A DNA stretch of 64,000 nucleotides from Candidatus Zixiibacteriota bacterium (lineage in GTDB: Bacteria > Zixibacteria > MSB-5A5 > GN15 > FEB-12): NCBI GenBank assembly GCA_028289585.1, contig JANQPI010000010.1, positions 434,001-498,000 of the forward strand, written 5' to 3'. Positions 45,249 to 55,100 of the stretch are shown one piece after another (the first letter of the stretch is position 1; each line of letters begins with the position of its first letter). Under the pieces are notes generated by a model. That model worked only from the letters and a program-made list of their open reading frames with translations. It was not told the DNA's origin and searched no databases. The position numbers were made by a program, and so were the translations under genes.

Positions 45249-45254
45249 ACGCAG

Positions 45255-45438
45255 TTACTAACTAAACGCAGTTTGGCGGTTTAGGGTATGTACGAGGTGG
45301 GGAGCGAGAAGCTCTCGGTGAGGGAGAGTTTCTTCCTCTTCCCCCTCGATTGATTTCGACATCTACACCGGTATTCCTCGTACCTGTTTGTTACCGTTGT
45401 GGCCCGGCGGCGTTTCCCCAGCGCTCCGGGCCGTTTTT
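45255..45438 (+). ncRNA. Candidate structured small RNA with its own terminator
   Basis: No credible protein gene lies between lpdA and the tRNA, yet this stretch folds densely. CTAAAC (45262-45267) pairs with GTTTAG (45279-45284). GTACGAGG (45290-45297) pairs perfectly with CCTCGTAC (45376-45383) and encloses GGGGA/TCCCC (45299-45303/45340-45344). That stem in turn encloses two hairpins, CGAGA/TCTCG (45305-45309/45313-45317) and GAGGGAGA/TCTTCCTC (45320-45327/45331-45338). A terminator follows at 45401-45438. A start near 45255 gives about 184 bases. I could not match it to tmRNA, RNase P, SRP RNA or 6S RNA. Boundaries are estimates. Confidence 0.5.
45401..45438 (+). terminator. Terminator with no upstream protein gene
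   Basis: GGCCCGG (45401-45407) pairs with CCGGGCC (45426-45432) around a GC-rich loop and is followed by GTTTTTGT. The nearest upstream gene, lpdA, already has its own terminator at 45022, so this one probably ends a separate transcript. Confidence 0.8.
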
Positions 45439-45457
45439 GTGGGGTTGTTTGAGGGTC

Positions 45458-45485
45458 TTGACAGGGCGGGAAAATCGGCTAGGTT
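45458..45485 (+). promoter_or_regulatory. Candidate tRNA promoter
   Basis: A consensus TTGACA (45458-45463) is followed after 16 bases by TAGGTT (45480-45485), a weak -10. The start would be near 45492, about 15 bases before the mature tRNA. Confidence 0.45.
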
Positions 45486-45506
45486 TGTAGGCTACGATTC
45501 TGGGAT

Positions 45507-45583
45507 GGCGGTGTAGCTCAGCTGGTTAGAGCAGCGGAATCATAATCCGCGTGTCCGGGGTTCGAGTCCCTGCACCGCTACCA
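45507..45583 (+). tRNA. tRNA-Met (CAT anticodon)
   Basis: A complete cloverleaf of 77 bases with an encoded CCA. The acceptor stem pairs GGCGGTG with CACCGCT (first pair G-U), the D stem is GCTC/GAGC, and the anticodon stem GCGGA/TCCGC frames the loop ATCATAA with anticodon CAT. The T arm is CGGGG-TTCGAGT-CCCTG. Normal D-arm and acceptor pairing rule against the initiator type. The anticodon stem resembles elongator tRNA-Met, but tRNA-Ile2 (CAT modified to lysidine) cannot be fully excluded. The integrase 90 bases downstream suggests its 3' end is an integration site. Confidence 0.93.
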
Positions 45584-45673
45584 TTTTCTAATCCATTGAT
45601 TGACAACGCGTAAGCTGCGAACTAGATTGTCCTAGTGTTGACTTGTGGCCAGTTTGTGTCCACGGGAGGCAAG

Positions 45674-46759
45674 ATGGGCTCGATCTATAAACGCCGCGAT
45701 ATCTACTACATCGACTTCCGCGTCAACGGCAAGCGGGTCAGGAAACGGGTTGGGAAGTCCAAACGGACTGCCGAACTCGCCCTCAAAGATGCCGAACTCA
45801 GGGTCGAACGAAAGCAATTCAATCTCGATGCACCCGACGGGCGGCTGGCCGACCTCTGGACCGCTTACCTTGAGTACTCAGCCGCACACCACCATCCGAA
45901 CACCACCCTCCGTTACCGTCAGGTGATCGATAGTTTCCGTCGTTACCTGATTGCCAAACATCCTACGATCGACAGGCCGTCGCAGCTGACGCTGGGACAC
46001 TTCGATTCCTTTAAGAAGTGGCGGCGGGAAGTCGATCCTCGGGACCTGGATATCGAGATCGACGGCCGTCCCGTTCCCAAGAACGCCCTTAGGGCGACAC
46101 CTCGAACGATCAACTATGAGGTCAAGACCCTGCGCGCGGTCTTCCAGTTTGGCGTGACGCGATCTGTTTGTCGGTCGAATCCGACCGATGGCATTTCGAT
46201 GATCAAGGTTCGCCAACCGGAGCCTCGTTTCCTCACGAAAGAGGAGTGCGCCAAGCTGATTCAGGAGATCGATCCCGAACTTAAGCCGATCGTTGTGACC
46301 TTCGTCCATACCGGGCTGCGTATGGCTGAGCTGGTAAACCTACAGTGGCAGGATGTAGACCTAAAGCGCAAGGTGTTGAAAGTGCGCGACAAGGAGAACT
46401 GGTCTACCAAGGCAGGGGAACGGGACATTCGACTGAATGAAACTATGCTCAAACTGTTTCGAAAACTGCGATCGGTTGGGGTGAGCGGCGAAGTCTACGT
46501 ATTCAGACGGCCCGATGGCCAGCAATACACCCCAAAGCTTCGTCGCCGGTTTGCGGCAGAGACAAAGCGAATTGGGCTGGCGGGAGTGACGAGGCTGCAC
46601 ACTCTGCGTCACACCTTCGCAAGTCACCTGGTCATGGCCGGGGTAGATCTACCGACAGTGCAGAAGTTGATGGGGCACTCAAGCATCGAAACAACGATGA
46701 TCTATGCTCACCTAGCTCCGGATCATCTTCAGGGCGCTGTCGACAAGCTCGAGTTCTGA
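45674..46759 (+). CDS. Tyrosine recombinase / phage-type integrase beside tRNA-Met
   Basis: This 361-residue integrase has an N-terminal arm-binding region (GSIYKRRDIYYIDFRVNGKRVRKRVGKSK), a SAM-like core-binding domain, and the catalytic domain. Catalytic residues are Arg in VHTGLRMAELVNLQWQDVDL, the H-x-x-R box HTLRHTFASHLV, and GHSSIETTMIYAHL with the final His and the Tyr nucleophile. GGGAGG stands four bases before ATG 45674; the 13 residues upstream in frame are not needed. Its position just after the tRNA 3' end marks the left border of an island. I found no second copy of the tRNA end in the window, so the right border is not visible. Confidence 0.92.
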   Translation: MGSIYKRRDIYYIDFRVNGKRVRKRVGKSKRTAELALKDAELRVERKQFNLDAPDGRLADLWTAYLEYSAAHHHPNTTLRYRQVIDSFRRYLIAKHPTIDRPSQLTLGHFDSFKKWRREVDPRDLDIEIDGRPVPKNALRATPRTINYEVKTLRAVFQFGVTRSVCRSNPTDGISMIKVRQPEPRFLTKEECAKLIQEIDPELKPIVVTFVHTGLRMAELVNLQWQDVDLKRKVLKVRDKENWSTKAGERDIRLNETMLKLFRKLRSVGVSGEVYVFRRPDGQQYTPKLRRRFAAETKRIGLAGVTRLHTLRHTFASHLVMAGVDLPTVQKLMGHSSIETTMIYAHLAPDHLQGAVDKLEF

Positions 46760-47035
46760 GAACACCTATCTCCGGATTGAATGTATGGGTCAGTGTAGTT
46801 CGCCAAAAGATGGTGACTTAAGCTTACCCATTCGAGAATTCTTGCTGGCTATCTAACGCGTTTCTAAACACAAAACCCGCAAAAGTCATTGGTGATGTCG
46901 TTACCGATTGTATGCACAAGGGTAGATTGCAGGTCAGAATTTACATTGCATAGTGATTAGAGGTAGCAGCCAAAAGAGATCGGACTGTGAAAAATGACCA
47001 CGTCTTCATTTAGAGATGCGGCTACTTACTCCACT
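46760..47035. other. Gene-free A+T-richer gap inside the island
   Basis: Convergent gap between the integrase and the beta-propeller gene. I see no gene, clear terminator or repeat in it. Base composition becomes visibly richer in A+T from here to about 57.7 kb. Confidence 0.4.
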
Positions 47036-48529
47036 CTATCGGATAAGAAGCATCTTTTTAGTTTCAGATCCGTCGTCAGTGGTTAGTCGATACAGATATA
47101 CACCACTTGCTACGGTTTGTCCTGCTCCATCTGTTCCATCCCAAAAAACCTCGTGATTGCCTGCTGGGTAATATCGGTCCATAAGAATCTTAACGCGTTG
47201 TCCCAGGCTGTTGTAAATCGTCAACTTGACTGATGATCTCTTATTGATTGCGAATTCTATTCTGGTTTCAGGATTGAATGGATTGGGATAGTTCTGGCCA
47301 AGATTAAACGATTCTGAAAGCGTACCATCGGCACCCTCATCGGCGGATGTCGGCTGGCTCGAAAGGCAGAAAACGAATCCGCTGTATGTGGCGAGTATCA
47401 CTTTGCCATGCGATACGATAATCATTCCACCAACAGGAAAGTCCCAGAGGACGTTTCCTGTTTCATTATCGAGCGCAAAGAGTCTGTCCGTGGAACTGAC
47501 CAGTAAGTGGTCTGGCGTCAAGACGGGGTTGTTGCAGATGTCGTGTCCTTCAATCGTTTTCTCCCAAACTTGATCGCCTGACTGTAGATGCAGTTTCACT
47601 ATCTTCTGGCTGTCTATGGCATACACGTAATCTGTGGAGACCGCAGGTTGTAGTCCGACACCGTTCAGGCACGTCGAGGTGTAAATTCCCTGGCGTTGCC
47701 ACAACAATCTGGGCTCCGTAGTGAAGACTGAAATGTGTGAGGGGAGGAATCCAACGATGATGTTCTCTTCCTCGATTACTGCAGGAGCCGAGTTCGGCCT
47801 TGTGCTCAGGGCCTGTGGCACATTTTGGTTGCGAGCTTCCGAAGTTGCATCGATGAAGGTTTCAGACGTATCGAAGCACCAAGTAACCACTCCAGTCAGC
47901 TGATCTCGTGAGCAAAGGACTCCGAAGAGGTAGGTGATAACTTGATCGCTGGCGATCGAGGGTGCCCAACGCGTTACCTGACTAAAGCGAAAATCGAAAA
48001 GCGGTTGCCCAAAGGGTAGCCGGACGCCACACGTGCTTGAAAATCGTTCGCAGGGGAAGTAGGCAGCACTGTCTGTTAATGCTGCTCCAAGGTAGCGCTG
48101 ATCCTGACTTGCGTACAGTGTCCGCGAATACTCTCTACCGTCGTCCAGGTCGACGAAGGCCAAGCGATCAGCACCGAATCCCGTAACCTGAACCACAGCT
48201 ATGTCATGAAGCTCAGAGATCACCGGCAAATCGAGATTCGTGAACAAGTCACCAAAAGTTGTCCGCCATACCTCCGATCCTGACGACAAATCGAAAGCAA
48301 CCATCTCATTTCTCAAACTAACGAGAACCAGATCATTGTTGGCTACCGGCCAGTTAACTGCGGTATCAAAGGGTCTGATAACCCAATCGATTTCAAGGGG
48401 TAGTGAAACAGAGGAAGTAGTCGAGAATGTGCGTTGCGGGTCACCACCGAACGCCGTCCAACTGCTCCCGGCGAATCCTGGTATTGCCATTATGAGTAGG
48501 AAGGCTGATCCGAACAGGCATCGTATCAT
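47036..48529 (-). CDS. Secreted PQQ-type beta-propeller with T9SS sorting domain
   Basis: From ATG 48529 the product has 497 residues. A signal peptide (MIRCLFGSAFLLIMAIPGFAG) is followed by PQQ-like propeller repeats, for example VAFDLSSGSEVW, KLHLQSGDQVWEK and ALDNETGNVLWDF. The last 85 or so residues are a type IX secretion sorting domain (type A). It opens NLGQNYPNPFNPETRIEF, continues with LTIYNSLGQRVKIL and EVFWDGTDGAGQTVASGVYLYRL, and ends KKMLLIR. I reject the longer start at 48583 because a TATAAT box lies between the two starts. It should be carried across the outer membrane and anchored or released by T9SS. Its ligand is unknown. Confidence 0.85.
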   Translation of the reverse strand: MIRCLFGSAFLLIMAIPGFAGSSWTAFGGDPQRTFSTTSSVSLPLEIDWVIRPFDTAVNWPVANNDLVLVSLRNEMVAFDLSSGSEVWRTTFGDLFTNLDLPVISELHDIAVVQVTGFGADRLAFVDLDDGREYSRTLYASQDQRYLGAALTDSAAYFPCERFSSTCGVRLPFGQPLFDFRFSQVTRWAPSIASDQVITYLFGVLCSRDQLTGVVTWCFDTSETFIDATSEARNQNVPQALSTRPNSAPAVIEEENIIVGFLPSHISVFTTEPRLLWQRQGIYTSTCLNGVGLQPAVSTDYVYAIDSQKIVKLHLQSGDQVWEKTIEGHDICNNPVLTPDHLLVSSTDRLFALDNETGNVLWDFPVGGMIIVSHGKVILATYSGFVFCLSSQPTSADEGADGTLSESFNLGQNYPNPFNPETRIEFAINKRSSVKLTIYNSLGQRVKILMDRYYPAGNHEVFWDGTDGAGQTVASGVYLYRLTTDDGSETKKMLLIR

Positions 48530-48568
48530 TACTGCACTGGTGCGCCTTGATGAAACTCCATAGCCACT

Positions 48569-48574
48569 ATTATA
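48569..48574 (-). promoter_or_regulatory. -10 box of the beta-propeller gene
   Basis: A perfect TATAAT on the minus strand, 40 bases before ATG 48529, with no obvious -35. It shows that transcription begins inside the longer open frame and so fixes the start codon. Confidence 0.5.
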
Positions 48575-48701
48575 GGGACACATCGTCTACAATCCGATAG
48601 CAATGCGGAGCAGACGAGAACTCTGCTTGTTTGCTCTGCGCGCTACTCCAGATAACCTTCATCGCGCATCATTGTAACAGAAAGCTGATTACGACGAAGA
48701 A

Positions 48702-49160
48702 TCACTGTGTAGAGTGAGGAATGATTCTTGGACGTGACTGCTCCCAATCTGGTCTATCCGGATTCAATTCCCAATGCTCACTCGTGTTCAAGGCAAGGAC
48801 GAAAGTGTCGATTATGTGCATGACTAGCTCGTCATCGATTCTCACATTCGCGTACGTGATCTCCAATGAATCGAGGTTTCGCAGCCGAAACTGCACATCT
48901 TCAAAATGAAGTATGGAAGCGATATTCACCCAATGCTTTTCTTGAGTCTGCCGAAGAGATCTTTCCGCTCTAAGTACATACCAACCTCTTCGCCAAAGAC
49001 CACCATCAGTGCCCGATCCGTCGCTGTGACGGCAGACTATGTAATAGTCGTCAGTCTCAAACTGCTCTCTGATCGTACCGCCTTCGTCTGGGTGAATGCA
49101 CCCGTTTACGGCCGCAACAGCGATTAGCACAATAACCATCGAAACTTGTGTCTTTGTCAT
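48702..49160 (-). CDS. Small predicted lipoprotein next to the Rhs gene, candidate immunity protein
   Basis: The 152-residue product begins MTKTQVSMVIVLIAVAAVNGC, a lipoprotein-like signal with VNGC as lipobox (Asn at -2 is unusual). The mature part is a mixed, Trp- and Arg-rich small domain (GGLWRRGWYVLRAERSL, SLEITYANVRIDDELVMHIIDTF) with no family I recognise. It starts 21 bases after the stop of the giant YD-repeat gene on the same strand. That is the usual place for the immunity gene of a polymorphic toxin. A lipid-anchored antidote would sit in the envelope, which is odd if the toxin acts on RNA, so the assignment is tentative. Confidence 0.6.
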   Translation of the reverse strand: MTKTQVSMVIVLIAVAAVNGCIHPDEGGTIREQFETDDYYIVCRHSDGSGTDGGLWRRGWYVLRAERSLRQTQEKHWVNIASILHFEDVQFRLRNLDSLEITYANVRIDDELVMHIIDTFVLALNTSEHWELNPDRPDWEQSRPRIIPHSTQ

Positions 49161-49181
49161 TTGCTCAACCGTCTAGCCACT

Positions 49182-52100
49182 TCACCGAATCGACGGATCG
49201 TCTTCGAATAGTCTCAGGGCTCCGTGAATAATCGCCTTCTGATCTCGGGGGTCCTCCAGTTCAAGTTGCATTAACTCGTTCACCCAGGCTCCCAGTCTGA
49301 GTATGAAAATGCCTATACCTACGGTGTTATGACCGAAGTCGCCGAAGTGTATGTTTCCAATGTCATCAAAACGATACGCCTTGCCGTTCAATACTTTGAA
49401 ATAGGATCCTCTATCTCCTGACTGCGCAAAGACCGAATTCGTGCGCGCCTTGAGATCGAGCAGCATGTTATCGTCTACAGCCTTCCTAAACTCGCCTAAT
49501 CTAGTTTGCTCAGGTGTTAACGAGATATCAATGGCCGGTTTCATGACTTCTTCAAAGTACGCATCCGAGTTCGCTCTTTCAAGGTAGTACGCATATGTTA
49601 CGTCATAGATTTTGTTACCATCTCTGTATACTGTAAGTAAGGAGATCGACTCGCCCGTAATGCCGTCGTAAAGCTCTTCTGTATAGAACGTGCCTTGTGG
49701 TCTCCTGAGGCTCTTAGCAAACCAATGGGAATAGAAGATATCATCGCCTTCTACGTTTCCATAGTAGCCTTCCCTATATGCATTGCGAAGCCAGCCGAGG
49801 TATCTATCTGCCGTGCCAATCCAGTGACGGACTGCATGGCCAAACCCATCAAAAAGGGTTGCACCTAGGGTCTCGCGGATATCACTACCCTGGCCGGGTA
49901 TTCTTAGGGTAAGTCCGCTCTCGACGATTGAACGACCCAAGCCACGCAATAAATGTGAATAAGACAAGTTATGTAGTTCGAATTCGAAAAGGTCGGCCGT
50001 TTGCTCAGTTACATTAGTGTTTGCCAATGGGTTGAATAGGACATCAAGTCCTAAGTTTCTGCCTACGAATTGCGACAGACCGGTTCTGGCGATGTGGTTA
50101 ATGGCGGCATTGCGGGCGTTCCCACCTTGACGATTTAATTCATGCAAGTCCATTGCCATAGAGACGCTTCCATAGATTGCACCAAAGCCTGGGTTTATTA
50201 GTCCCAGTATTGCCCCTATACCGAATTTTCCATCCGGATCAACTACGGACATGGGGCTGTTGCCCGCATACATGTATCCATTCGCGAATTGTTGGAGATC
50301 ATCGGTGCTAGTGAAGCTCCCGTGCTCGGGATCGTACAGTCGGCTCTCAAAGTTCAAGTAGTCAAAGTCACCGTCGCTATCTGCCTCGTGGCCTGTATAG
50401 GTGAAGCGTGGAGAGATGGTTCCCCAGCTAGCATCTAGTTTTCCGTATGGGGCATATTCTGCGCTAAACGTGACCTGAACTGGCGCGTTGGTGGTGAATC
50501 CCTTTACCAGCGCTCTTGTAGATCCTAAGTAGTCATTGAGGAAGAAGTGCAGCTGTTCATCGTCGTTCTGCTTGTAAACGGCGATTGGAGCGGTTGGCCC
50601 CGGCACATAGAGTTCGATGACATTGTCGCTTTCGTCAAATGTTCCCAGTAATACTCCCTCGTCATACCAGTAGTGGACTTCAACGGTGTTGGACTTGATG
50701 CATGGCGTACCCCCACCTCCGGCACCCATAGTGATAGGGTCGAGTGGTGGTGGGATAATGATCGTATCGGGATCGCAGGTCGTGAGGTAGTAGTAGGTGT
50801 ATGACTTGCGTAGCCGTGAGCCTGTTTCGTCGTAGTACAAGTTAACGACGTTGGGTCCTGGAGCTCCCGAAAGATCAGGACCAACTTTGGCTGTAGTCGT
50901 CAGATTTCTGAAGTCATATGTGAGTTCGTATATGCCGTTGGATGAATCGGCTGCAAGGGTGCCATCGTTGTAGTAGAGCCGTTCCTCGCCAGCGGCCATA
51001 TCGCTATGCCTCAGGAGCTTGCTCGATCCAGGAGTGATTGAGTCGTACGCATAGTACAGTGTATCTTCAGACGGTGTTCCAGCTTCACGGATCAGCGCTG
51101 TGCGTTGGCCTAGCGCATTGTAGAGGTAGGCGCGATTCAAGCTGGCATTGCTGTCGCTGTGGGCGTGTGTCAGCCAACCTCGATCGTCATAATCGAAGCT
51201 GTATCCGCTCCAGGAGCGTCCGGATGCTGTTGAGTATCGGGTCTGGAAGGCCGTGACCAAGTTGGTTTTCTGGTTTTCCGAGTCACCGTATTGCGTCTGA
51301 CTGGCGTAGTGGTCATTGTCGTTGAGTGAGTCGGCTCCTCCCATGCGAGTTGCGACGACGTCTGCCATGTCGTTAACATTTTGTAGACGGCCATGGATGT
51401 CGTAGGCGTAGTCCATGCGCTGAACCCAGCCTTCGTGAGTGGTCGGTGGAAGACCCCACTCGGTTACTTTGTAGTAGCCTAGTAATTGCTGATCGATCTG
51501 TCCAAGAGCATTGAAGCGGTACGCGGCATATCCTCTTGGCTCCAGCGGATTGTAAGCCGGTGCGATTGACGTGACTCGTCCATATTCATCGAAATCATAG
51601 GCGACTCGCCGTTGTCCTGTCGTATCGAATGCCCGCGGGCGAATGATACGTTCCTGCAACTGACCGTCCGAGTTGTAGATCTTGACAACCTGCTTAGGTG
51701 TTCCTATGGCTTGGGGCAGTTTGGTTGTGACGCGCACCGAGTCTTTCAGACCAAAGTACTCGTAGTTCTTGTAGTACCCCTGATCGTTGTTGTCTACTCT
51801 TACTAGCCGCTCCGATGAGGCAAGAGTATCGGTTCCATCGATGTAGTAGTCGTAGTGCCATCTATACAACGTTTTGATGGTGTCGGTTGATTGAGGGAAC
51901 TGAGGATCGAATGCGTTTGATCGAGTGAATAGCAGTGTATCATAGACGATTCCCTGTTCGATGAGACGCTGTCTATTGTCGTATTTGTTGTATACAAAGC
52001 TGTTCGAGTCCCACTGTATCTGATCAGCAGAGAAGCGTTGTAGCCCGGATTCGTTGACAGCGTATCTCGTTATACCGCGATCGATTTGCCATACGCTGTC

Positions 52101-55100
52101 GATTGTCCCTTCGTTATCGCGGTACGTATGCCGGACCTTGATGGGGACAACCAATGTGTCAGAGGGAAGGGTATCAACGAGGGTACTGTCCTGATTCGTG
52201 TATCGATCTGTGAATGATGTGAATATGGTGGAGTCGTTGCTACCACCTTGCCTCTCGTAGTTGACGACATTCTGTTCTATGTCGCCTCTTTGGCTTTTGA
52301 CTGCGGTTGTGATAGAGCCATCTAATAGGTTACGTGTTATTTTTAGCACTGAGTCTTGCTCGATCATACCGATGGCGTACTCGTACGTTGTCGTCCGTGA
52401 TGAGCCGATCTTGAAGGTCGAGTCTGGTCGTGACTCCTCGATGGCAAGCCCTAGAGCTGTAGAATCGTATTTAATCTCCTTAAAGGGATAATCGTGAGCG
52501 TTCGGTGCGTGAATTCCATTGTAGAAATCGTTGGCCTCATTTTCTACTAGGCCTTGGAGTGTATAGTCCTCCAATGCACTACTTCCGCTCACGTCAACGT
52601 AGGGCAGATAGGCTTTCGTTGGGCGGCCTATCGCATCAATGAGGGCAACGTCTGAAACTCGAGTAACGAAGGAGTCTGCTACTCTGTGTATCTCTCTTCG
52701 TTGAATCGTTCTGTTCCGGTAGTCGGTGAATACTGCTGCAACTGTGGAGTCGCCGCCTGCTGTATAGGTTGTTATGACCTTGCGGTTTGGCGAGAGTGAG
52801 TCGTAGACCTGAGCGTTTTCTCGAGAGAATCTCAGTGTCTTTCTCGTAAGTGGCGATTGGTCATAGTTGAGTGTAAGCGTGTCAAATCCGAATGCATCTA
52901 ACGCTCGTGAGATGGTTAGCCCGTTAGGGTTGATTTCCGCTATTGGAAGATAGGTACTGTGATCATACCACTTGAGTGACACACTTGAACGCACTGGGGC
53001 CACGAGAACGTCACCAAGCACAGCTTTTGCTTGAGCTCTATTGAGAAGTCCGATTGTGATATGCAAAGAATCAAAGGTCGAATTCCTGAGATCGAAGGGG
53101 TGCTCTACTACTTGCCAGCCGTCACTGATCTGCAACGAGATCAGGAGGGAGTCAAGGAATACAGGGCTGACTAAGGTATCACTTGTCGCAGAGATCTTGA
53201 GTATCAGGGTGTCATGATTGTTGACCGCATGATAGCTTGTGCGAACACGCATCAGCTTGTCCGCTAGGCTGTCTGCTGCGAAGCTTCTACCGATGCCAAG
53301 TGTCGTTTGTGAAGAGCTGGCATCATCGGCAAGAACGTAAGCATAGTGTCCCGCAAGAGGTTTGCCGCTAGTTATGGGGACGTTAGGGTGCTCTTCGCGT
53401 GTGCCTGTTGGACTAAGATTCTTCCATCCATCGAAGGTAACCCAGGAATAGCCAGTCGAATCAGTTACGTACTCGGCTCCGAACACCGACACGTTGTTAG
53501 GATGGGCGCTTTCGATGTACGCAACCGGTAGACTAAGATCTGGCGTCAACTTGATTCCGTTGGTATCAGCTTGGACGTTGCTTGACGAAATTCTGCCACC
53601 CTCGATCCACCAGAGTTGATTACCAAGGCTATCGTATCCATAGGTTGAATCACCTTCGTCTACTGCAGTAGTTACTCTGTGAGTGTTTGGAAGTGCAGTA
53701 GTCGTCCGGGACCAGGTCTTTAGTCGACATCCTACGTAGGAATTGTCTGGGCAAAAGCCCATTCCTGGGGAGCAATAGTCATCTCCTGTATAGAGATTAA
53801 TGGTGATGGTGTCTGCTTGCTTCACGGGTGCAAAACCTTGAAGCATCCACTCGTTGCCAGTGAGGATCGGTACGCTATCTAGATTAGTTGGACTCCAGTC
53901 CCGATTCCATAACGTATTGAGGCCATGGAGCACATCGACACGTTTTCCGTTAATCGAAACGGACGCAGATTCTCTGTGAGTATTGTTTGTGTCGACATAG
54001 AGTGTGTACTCGATGAACTGCACTGTTGAGTCAAGGATGATGTCATGTTGTGCGATCTTGCCAACGACTAAGCCATCGATGATATAGTCTGTTGAGTCGA
54101 CAGACCAGCCAAACGTACCTGGGAGGAGCGAATCGAGATTCATAGACATCGCGCTCCACTGAGTAAAGCTGCCAATGCCGTCTGCGTAACTGCGTCTTGT
54201 AATCTGCTCGCGAACTGGTCTGGATCCTGATCCGGAACGAACTAGTGTAGAACGACTCAGCTCGGGTGACATTGCCGCGATTCCTGGGACAGGGACGAAG
54301 TAGAGGGAGTCGATGAGACGGTCTGTGTTGTCGATTACTCTCTCTTCGGCTCTCTGATGACCGAGGTGATCGTAGCTGAATCGGGTGCGAGACTCGGTGT
54401 CATGAGAAATGACGATCGTGGAATCAAGAAATGCCGTTCGATAAGGCAGGGGTCTCAGGCGATTGTCGTCTAGATGATAGAACGATTCGGCTTCATATAG
54501 CGTGCCGAAAATGCTTGGTACTGTTTGCTGTACTTCTTCTCGAAACTGAATGCCATCGAGTAGGTACATGTCTCTGGAGAGCCCGAGTGCAGTGGTCGTG
54601 TCTGTGTAGTCTGGGAGTCTGATGCCGGTTGGGGCGGTCGGTTCTGATGCACTCAAGTCATTATAAAATCTGTGGGTGGTCCAGTGGGTAAGTGGTGTCA
54701 TGGCAGATTGCGTTGAGGATATGGCTACTTTGGCGAATCGGTTTCCGGACGAGCCTTCGTTGAATATTCCGCCCACGTACTTCATTTCGACAAATGAGCT
54801 ATCCGGATCAGTTGGGTAGCCCTTGCTTGTCATTCGCTTTAGGACCGGAAAGCCTGATGGCATGTTGATTGAGGAGCCGATGAACTGAAAGGCTTTGAGT
54901 CGCGACATTCGCCATGGAATGACCGCTCGATCTCCAAAGATGCGGGGCCTGCTCCCTGGTCCTGGGATGTAATTGTATTCGTACGGGAGGTATGGAAAGA
55001 CATTGTCGATTGGCGGTACTTCGCTGGAGACATCAAGCGTATCCCAGTTGTCGTTATGGTACCTTAGGAACAGACTCTTTCCAAGGCTACTGCTGATCGC

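Noticed and set aside
45063-45284. Open frame of 73 residues between lpdA and the tRNA
   Set aside because: Composition is not protein-like, there is no ribosome site, and the stretch overlaps terminator and RNA-like features.
45255-45438. tmRNA, RNase P RNA, SRP RNA or 6S RNA
   Set aside because: None of their conserved core strings (tRNA-like ends, GAGGAAAGTCC, GGAAG-type tetraloop region) is present, and the branching differs from 6S.
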